A DNA stretch of 64,000 nt from a virus, in IMG/VR virus record IMGVR_UViG_3300031857_000028, positions 1 through 64,000 of that record; one strand, 5' to 3'. The notes beneath the pieces were generated by a model. It was not told where the DNA came from. It did not search any database and was given only the letters and a program-made list of their open reading frames with translations. Every line of letters begins with the position of its first letter. The stretch's first letter is position 1. The translations under genes and the position numbers were made by a program. Of this stretch, positions 58,172 to 64,000 are shown one piece after another.

Positions 58172-61100
58172 TTAATTTTCTCCGTATGCGGTTGCAATCC
58201 AATACGTAGTACCAGCTAACCCAGTGTTACTATTTGCATTAATTACGAAACTTCCCGCAAGTTTACTTTCAATCGTCCATGACCGTGCATCTTCTCCAGT
58301 AACCGTGATTGCGTAATTTGTATTCGGAAACGCCGTGGTAAACGTCACCGTTGCTTTTCGTGGGTTGCCGGCAAACGAGGTATTTGTCACATTTCCTGCT
58401 TTGGAGCGTAAGACATTTGATGCAAATGATGAGGTAGTAGCAAATGAACTACTACCTAACAACGAACCGGAGAAAGACCCAGTAAACGACCCCGTACTGA
58501 TTTGTAACGAACTTGATACCGTGCCTACTGGCAAGAATGCAATTACTTGAGCAGAACTACTAACAATATTAGCTGGAATATTTTGGAGTTGCGTGTAACT
58601 AATTTGTGTTGAAGAAGATACCACCCCCTCGGTATTTAATTCCTTTTTCACACCGTCTAGGAAATGAACTGAACTTGTATCCAGTGTAATAGTTCCTGTA
58701 GAGTTGATAGTACCGCCTGTCAATCCATTACCTGCCACTATTGATGTAACTCCACCAATACTCGGAGCCCATGACGCCGATGTGGCAAATGACGAACTTA
58801 CAGAATTACTTGCCCAACTTGCCGTGGCAATTAATGAACCAGTAACGGTTAATCCATTAGTAAAATTACCACTACCCGAGACATCTAATGTGTACTGTGG
58901 AGTGGGAGTTAATATACCTACTTTTGCTTGTGCGGATAAACTGGATGTTACCGTTGTTGGCGAATTAACAAAATCACTGGAGCTGTGGATACCTGTTGCA
59001 AATAATAATCCGCCCAAATTCATGAAATTTGTAGAATTATTGGGTACTGCTATTCCATTTCCAATAACAATAGTATTACTACCCGTTAAAATTGATGACG
59101 TTGGTTGTCCGGCGGAAACTCCAATATTAATTGAAAATGGAGTACTGGCATTTTTCCCCGCCCCATGACCAATATTTGTGGAATAATTTATTGATTTACT
59201 GTTATTGGTGGCATTACCAGTAAACCTTCCAGCGTCACGGCCAATATTTATTGAACCAGCAGATGAACTGACCCCCAATCCTGCAAGGGTGCCAATATTT
59301 ACGGAATATTCCGACAGATCTGTATATGCTCCCGCATATTCACCTATTGCAATTCTTCGTGAACCACTATTACCGAATTCGCCTGCATAATATCCTATAT
59401 TAATTGCATAAGTGGCACGTTGTACATTACTACCGGCGTACTCTCCTATAGAGATAGCATAATCTACATATTTTGAAAATACACCCGGTCGTGAACCGAT
59501 TGATACTGTGTTTCCTGAACCCGTGGTATTTGCGTTTGCCGACAAGCCTATTGCAACCACCTGACCGGCGCCAACGTTTGAGTTGGCACTTGCGAGTGGT
59601 CCAATTATAACGTCACTAAAAAATGTACCTCCCCGAGCTGCAGTCCCTGCACCAATATATACTCCAGAATTGGTACTGTTTGTAAGGGAAGATGAAAATA
59701 ACGAATGTGAACCTATAACAATAATGCCGTTGGGGTTGTTAGTCAACAAGCCTGCCGCATTGGCACCAAGTATTACTGAGCCCGTTGGGATAACGCCCGA
59801 CCTGCTAACTTCAAAAGATACTAATGAACTATTTACTACCTGTAGTGGATATGATGACGATACTGCATTTGTTGTAAATGATGACGATATACTAAAACTT
59901 GATGTAACTGCTCTACTTGAACTTGTAGCAAACGATGCCGATATTGTTAGACTTGATGTTGGCGCAAAGGATGCAGTTGCTGGAGTAAAGGTGATGGAGT
60001 TGGCCGCACTTGCCGTAATTGCATTAACTGCATTAGTTGCCCAACTTGCCGTCCCAAACATCGTACCAACATTTGTAATATCATTTCCACCCAACGACAG
60101 AGTTCCTGCCATTGCACGAGCACCGTTGACCAACAAATATTGTGTGTGGTCATCGGCATCTAATCCTAAGAGATTTCCGTGAACAGATGAAGCATTTACA
60201 CCGGTTGCTCTAAATCCAATTATTGGACGGATATCTTGAATTTGAGTAATATTTGCCGAACCGGATTGTACATACACTGCGGCCAACGGTACCACCCCAT
60301 CATTAAAATACGATGGAATAGATGGTAAGTTTGCATTTTCCGCTTCAACAAGGGTAGAATATTGATTACTATTTAATATCAAGAAATATTTTTCATCAGC
60401 ACCATCACCCACCAAGTAGACTGTATGCTTCGTATAAGCAGATGCGGACATTGCAACTAGGGCACTACTTGATGCATATACATTATTTGGAACGATTGAT
60501 GACGTATATCGTGCCCATGCCGATGCACTTGGATAATATTGCGTAAGATTTATAGAGGATGTTCCTATCGGAGTAAACTCGTTTTCCGAGAAGAAATACG
60601 TTCCTTGTGTAACATCTAATTTAAATGGGGTTACGTTTTGTGTTACTGTTGATCCTGCGGCAAATACTGGTCCCAAGGCTTTTCTATTGAACGTAGAAAG
60701 CTTGTTAGCCATGTGTTCACCGTTATACAACGTTTGGTCAATAAATTCTACCTTTGTATCGTTGGTGACAACTCTTCCAAGAATAATATTCGTTTCATTA
60801 TCTGGAATTGTACCCGCAGATGTTAATGTTCCAGCATCCGTAATGTAAATATAGTTATTGGAATTTGCCGTTAATGTAAGAGTACCATCCACCCAATCCA
60901 ATCTCTTGTATACATCTGTATCTATGGTATCTTGTAAGTATCCGAATCCACTTGCCGCAGTAATACCAAATCCACTTCCAGTAGTAATAGTCCCACCTTG
61001 CATGACACCCATTGGTGAACCCTTAAAGATAAGGGTTGTTGCGTCCGTATGCGTACCATCAGCAAAGGTGACGGATAACTTACGAGTTACGTCATTTTCA

Positions 61101-63499
61101 CCGTCTTCATCGTCTAAGAAGTTCCAGTAAAAGTTTTCACTATTATTATTAATTTTTGTGTGATTGGATACACCTTGATATCGTCCACGAGTTGATGAAT
61201 TTTGAACATCAAAATCATAGGTGCCCGTATCGTGAATCATACCACCAACAATTCTAAATTCTGGTCCATTTCCTCCTGCTGGAATAACTAGTCCATAGTC
61301 AGGATTTTGAATGTCTACTGCGGCGGCTTCTAATACCGCCCCATTTTCCATTCGTATCGCCGTGGAATTTGCTGTACCGTCACCTTGGTACTTTGCCGCA
61401 TATAAACTTAAACTTGCACTTGGTCCCGCTATATAATTACCAATAACAGCACTTGCCGATGGGAACAAGTAGTAGTTTTCCATATTGGCATCAACTACGG
61501 TACCGTTACTTGACGATACATACGTACCGTAACTGAATGTTCCATTCATATCGACATATTCACCGAAGAATGATGTTGCTGCTGTATTACCAATTACTTT
61601 AACACCGTAATCACAATCATAAATGGATATTTTGTGAACCAGTGCAAATCCATCCAAATCAGTTGCATCAAACGCCGCACATCCAACACCGGAACCTCGC
61701 AGTGTCATAAATGATACTTCACTCGTATTACCGAGTTTGAAGATGTTATGATTGCTTCCAGAGGCAATTACTTCTGTGGCTTGAATGTCCGACCCGAATA
61801 TACTGACATATGGTTTATTAGTTAAATCAATTTCACTTTCAGTAAATTGACCAGGACCAACTTCAATGATATATCTATTATTTTCAGATGAGTCGGTGAT
61901 ATATGCTACGGATGCACTGATAGAGGTGAAGTCTCCACCTTTCTTTGCAACGGTAATCTTTCGTGGGTCTTGTCCGACTTCGTATAGTGGAGCATTTAAG
62001 GCAATTTGTGTCTTTAAGAAATTGTCCGTACCTTGTACTTTACCCAACGACCCCGTATGTTCAATTGCTACGTCTGTCGTACAATTTTCAAAGTTTAAGG
62101 CAATTGCGTCAATACTTGGCGCAGAACCAGTCTGTGGTGCCCAAATACCCCGTATCCAACGTTGGAAGTTGACGCCTGTTAGTCGAAGTTGTCCACCATT
62201 ATATACTTTAAACCCCGTTCCTCGTGCCGCACCTGTTGCACGGGTTAACAAACATCCATTAACAATGAACGTACAGCCTGGTGCATCAGCAAGAGCAAAG
62301 ATTTGGTCATTGTCAGTTCCTGCAACACCACCGTTGGTAGACGTAACGTTACGTAATTGCATACGTCCGATACCACCATCGGACCCAGATGTCACGTAGA
62401 AACCAACATCAAATGATTTACTTCCCGAAGTGAACCCACCGTACTTGACGTTGGAACATTGGAGGATACAATTTCCACTACTTCCACTACCCACAACTTT
62501 TGCGTTTGTATAGTTGGTGCCAAATCGAACGTTTTCTACATACGCAATAGCGTTCGTTTGTGGTGTTGTTGGTGAAGAATATACGACAGCGGAGGTATTT
62601 GCAGCAGTAGACCCTTGTATCTGCATGTCAATGACCATTGTTTGGTCAGCCATGACGAAGATGGTATTTGCAGGGTTTGATGCAGAGACAACTGTGGAAA
62701 TAGACGAATCACCCTTAATTGCAATATACGGTTTTAACGTAATCGTATCTTCAATGTACACGCCGGGATATACACGCACCGTGTACGTATTTGCTGCAGA
62801 AGCGTCTGTAATGCTATCAACCGCTGCTTTGATTGATGTATAATTCGTGTTACTACCGGCAAGTCCCACCGTTACATAATTGTCAATAAATGATGGCGGT
62901 GTGTATGACGCAGAAGTTGCAAATGATGCACTTATTACATTACTTGCCCAACTGCTCGTACCAATCAATGTACCTGTGAATGAGCCGCTAAAACTACCAG
63001 TATTTATTTGTAATGACGATGATACCAATCCACTCGGTAATGTTAGCGGGGCAAAGGATGCAGAGGTAGCAAACGATGCCGTAGCAGGAGTAAAGGTAAT
63101 AGAGGTCGCCGCACTTGCCGTGGTAGCAAATGATGCCGTTCCTATCAATGAACCACTGAATGCACTTGCTGACACCACCCCTTGTACTTGCAACGGTGTA
63201 GTTGGTCGAGCCATACCAATACCAACACGACTTCCGGTCACCACCAACGTATTTTGGTTCAATGTTCCCATCACCACTCTATCATCACTAAATACTTCAA
63301 GAATGGGTAATCCTGAAATATCATTGACGCTCATGAGTGAGCCAGAGAGTTGATCAGTAATAGAGAATAATGACCCGCTGTTGCCGTAGAAAGCTACACC
63401 ACCGGACGCTTCTACTTGGAGACGAATCGTATCGTTATTTGCTGACCCACTAAATTGTATACTGGCGGCACCAGGTGTGATAAGAATATTATTTGGCAT
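58172..63499 (-). CDS. Giant tail fibre with beta-helix and YadA-like repeats
   Basis: This 1775-residue protein has a signal-less N terminus shared with other fibres (GSGSLFSI-type units). Two beta-helix/pectate-lyase-like blocks lie at about 215-500 and 515-720, each opening with a YTSI/FTSI-SASVA phrase and a long right-handed-helix pattern. A region of SSFATSAS stems follows. Seven or more YadA-type head repeats lie at about 1310-1485 (ISIGEYAG, INIGYYAG, IAIGEYAG, VNIGTLAG). A compact C-terminal domain ends TYWIATAYGEN. It is probably a long receptor-binding fibre. Confidence 0.8.
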   Translation of the reverse strand: MPNNILITPGAASIQFSGSANNDTIRLQVEASGGVAFYGNSGSLFSITDQLSGSLMSVNDISGLPILEVFSDDRVVMGTLNQNTLVVTGSRVGIGMARPTTPLQVQGVVSASAFSGSLIGTASFATTASAATSITFTPATASFATSASFAPLTLPSGLVSSSLQINTGSFSGSFTGTLIGTSSWASNVISASFATSASYTPPSFIDNYVTVGLAGSNTNYTSIKAAVDSITDASAANTYTVRVYPGVYIEDTITLKPYIAIKGDSSISTVVSASNPANTIFVMADQTMVIDMQIQGSTAANTSAVVYSSPTTPQTNAIAYVENVRFGTNYTNAKVVGSGSSGNCILQCSNVKYGGFTSGSKSFDVGFYVTSGSDGGIGRMQLRNVTSTNGGVAGTDNDQIFALADAPGCTFIVNGCLLTRATGAARGTGFKVYNGGQLRLTGVNFQRWIRGIWAPQTGSAPSIDAIALNFENCTTDVAIEHTGSLGKVQGTDNFLKTQIALNAPLYEVGQDPRKITVAKKGGDFTSISASVAYITDSSENNRYIIEVGPGQFTESEIDLTNKPYVSIFGSDIQATEVIASGSNHNIFKLGNTSEVSFMTLRGSGVGCAAFDATDLDGFALVHKISIYDCDYGVKVIGNTAATSFFGEYVDMNGTFSYGTYVSSSNGTVVDANMENYYLFPSASAVIGNYIAGPSASLSLYAAKYQGDGTANSTAIRMENGAVLEAAAVDIQNPDYGLVIPAGGNGPEFRIVGGMIHDTGTYDFDVQNSSTRGRYQGVSNHTKINNNSENFYWNFLDDEDGENDVTRKLSVTFADGTHTDATTLIFKGSPMGVMQGGTITTGSGFGITAASGFGYLQDTIDTDVYKRLDWVDGTLTLTANSNNYIYITDAGTLTSAGTIPDNETNIILGRVVTNDTKVEFIDQTLYNGEHMANKLSTFNRKALGPVFAAGSTVTQNVTPFKLDVTQGTYFFSENEFTPIGTSSINLTQYYPSASAWARYTSSIVPNNVYASSSALVAMSASAYTKHTVYLVGDGADEKYFLILNSNQYSTLVEAENANLPSIPSYFNDGVVPLAAVYVQSGSANITQIQDIRPIIGFRATGVNASSVHGNLLGLDADDHTQYLLVNGARAMAGTLSLGGNDITNVGTMFGTASWATNAVNAITASAANSITFTPATASFAPTSSLTISASFATSSSRAVTSSFSISSSFTTNAVSSSYPLQVVNSSLVSFEVSRSGVIPTGSVILGANAAGLLTNNPNGIIVIGSHSLFSSSLTNSTNSGVYIGAGTAARGGTFFSDVIIGPLASANSNVGAGQVVAIGLSANANTTGSGNTVSIGSRPGVFSKYVDYAISIGEYAGSNVQRATYAINIGYYAGEFGNSGSRRIAIGEYAGAYTDLSEYSVNIGTLAGLGVSSSAGSINIGRDAGRFTGNATNNSKSINYSTNIGHGAGKNASTPFSINIGVSAGQPTSSILTGSNTIVIGNGIAVPNNSTNFMNLGGLLFATGIHSSSDFVNSPTTVTSSLSAQAKVGILTPTPQYTLDVSGSGNFTNGLTVTGSLIATASWASNSVSSSFATSASWAPSIGGVTSIVAGNGLTGGTINSTGTITLDTSSVHFLDGVKKELNTEGVVSSSTQISYTQLQNIPANIVSSSAQVIAFLPVGTVSSSLQISTGSFTGSFSGSLLGSSSFATTSSFASNVLRSKAGNVTNTSFAGNPRKATVTFTTAFPNTNYAITVTGEDARSWTIESKLAGSFVINANSNTGLAGTTYWIATAYGEN

Positions 63500-63521
63500 A
63501 GTGTTTCTTAAAAGTTACCTA

Positions 63522-63530
63522 TATAAATAG
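63522..63530 (-). promoter_or_regulatory. Candidate late promoter of the giant fibre gene
   Basis: On the minus strand CTATTTATA, 23-31 bases before ATG 63499. Confidence 0.4.
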
Positions 63531-63532
63531 TT

Positions 63533-64000
63533 TTAAGTATTGAAACGTGACCGTAATGCATTGTAGTTTTGTAGAATTTCTAATGCGGATAATACTCTAT
63601 TGTATATTTTAATACTTGCTATATTGCCTGCAAACGGAAATTGCGTAGTTCCAACATCATATCCAGAACCAATTCGAAGTGATGTGTCGGGTGTAGAAAT
63701 TGTTCCAGCTATACTAGTGGAATGTTTGAATTGTCCATCGTAATATAATTCTATTCTACTTTGTGCAATATCTGTAATTCCAACTATTTGATGCCATGCG
63801 TTGTCACCGTTCGTTATCCCAAGTGATTCTTTCGACCATGTAAAATACGGGGTAGTTCCGTTCGATGTAGCATATATCAATACCATTTGGTCCGTTCCAG
63901 ACGAATTCCATGTTCTTACGACCTGTCTATCATCTAAATAGAATGCAAAGTTTGTTAATGAATCACTATTATTTCTATTTGTCATAATAGCATTAAATGT
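63533..64000 (-). CDS. LamG / concanavalin-like domain protein, 5' end outside window
   Basis: The frame stays open to the window edge, so the protein continues upstream and the ATG at 63985 is probably internal. The visible 155 residues form the C-terminal part of a laminin-G-like jelly roll: DNAWHQIVGITDIAQSRIEL, YYDGQFKHS, LRIGSGYD and FAGNIASIKIYNRVLSALEI. Such domains bind carbohydrates and are common in phage fibres and in lectin-like structural proteins. It ends 34 bases before the giant fibre gene. Confidence 0.8.
   Translation of the reverse strand, partial: TFNAIMTNRNNSDSLTNFAFYLDDRQVVRTWNSSGTDQMVLIYATSNGTTPYFTWSKESLGITNGDNAWHQIVGITDIAQSRIELYYDGQFKHSTSIAGTISTPDTSLRIGSGYDVGTTQFPFAGNIASIKIYNRVLSALEILQNYNALRSRFNT

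Overview
The window looks like part of the genome of a large T4-like (myovirus) phage. Nearly every gene lies on the minus strand, genes are packed with ATGA-type overlaps, and a full T4-type replisome sits beside baseplate, tape-measure and fibre genes. The host was probably a Gram-negative bacterium with an outer membrane and TonB system, because the phage carries lipoproteins and a complete TonB-dependent receptor. Strong AGGAG-type ribosome sites and TTGACA-N17-TATATT promoters argue against Bacteroidota, which rarely use either. Gemmatimonadota, or another phylum rich in such receptors and BIG2 proteins, fits better, but this is inference.

Layout, read right to left in the main direction of transcription. 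63999-51457: fibre and adhesin genes with LamG, beta-helix, YadA-like, glycine-rich and knottin-like parts. 51422-47235: five glycosyltransferase-like genes. 46951-45068: a SNF2/HARP helicase. 45031-32962: baseplate and tail genes (gp26-like with a possible frameshifted chaperone, tape measure, hub, gp53, hub-lysozyme). 32908-30324: a small family A DNA polymerase, a sugar-nucleotide dehydrogenase and an unknown gene. 30232-25588: gp32, UvsX, RNase H and gp41-like helicase. 25537-19565: B12-type ribonucleotide reductase, TonB-dependent receptor, two thioredoxins, a Vsr-like nuclease and dUTPase, closed by a strong terminator. 19512-6665: family B DNA polymerase, ligase, Mom-like protein, tRNA-like element, amidase, clamp, two TAGT-type glycosyltransferases, a DNA methyltransferase, both clamp-loader subunits, ClpP-like protease and dCMP deaminase. 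6696-5113: two plus-strand genes, one structural. 5015-3562: a small operon with a Cas4-like nuclease. 3527-172: five exported proteins or lipoproteins, followed by a structured RNA at the left edge.

Two promoter types are visible. Six sites of the form TTGACA-N17-TATATT precede replication and metabolism operons (ligase, PolA-like, gp32, UvsX, the 5015 operon and the plus-strand gene at 5113). A second motif, (A/C)TATTTAT, lies about 25-35 bases upstream of fibre, baseplate and lipoprotein genes and is a candidate late promoter.

The most unusual content is: a TonB-dependent receptor in one operon with a cobalamin-type ribonucleotide reductase; two tandem TET-associated-type glycosyltransferases with a methyltransferase and a Mom-like protein, suggesting hypermodified DNA; two DNA polymerases of different families; cystine-knot repeats on Thr-Pro stalks in a fibre; a cluster of secreted proteins with a late-type promoter; and an oversized tRNA-like element.
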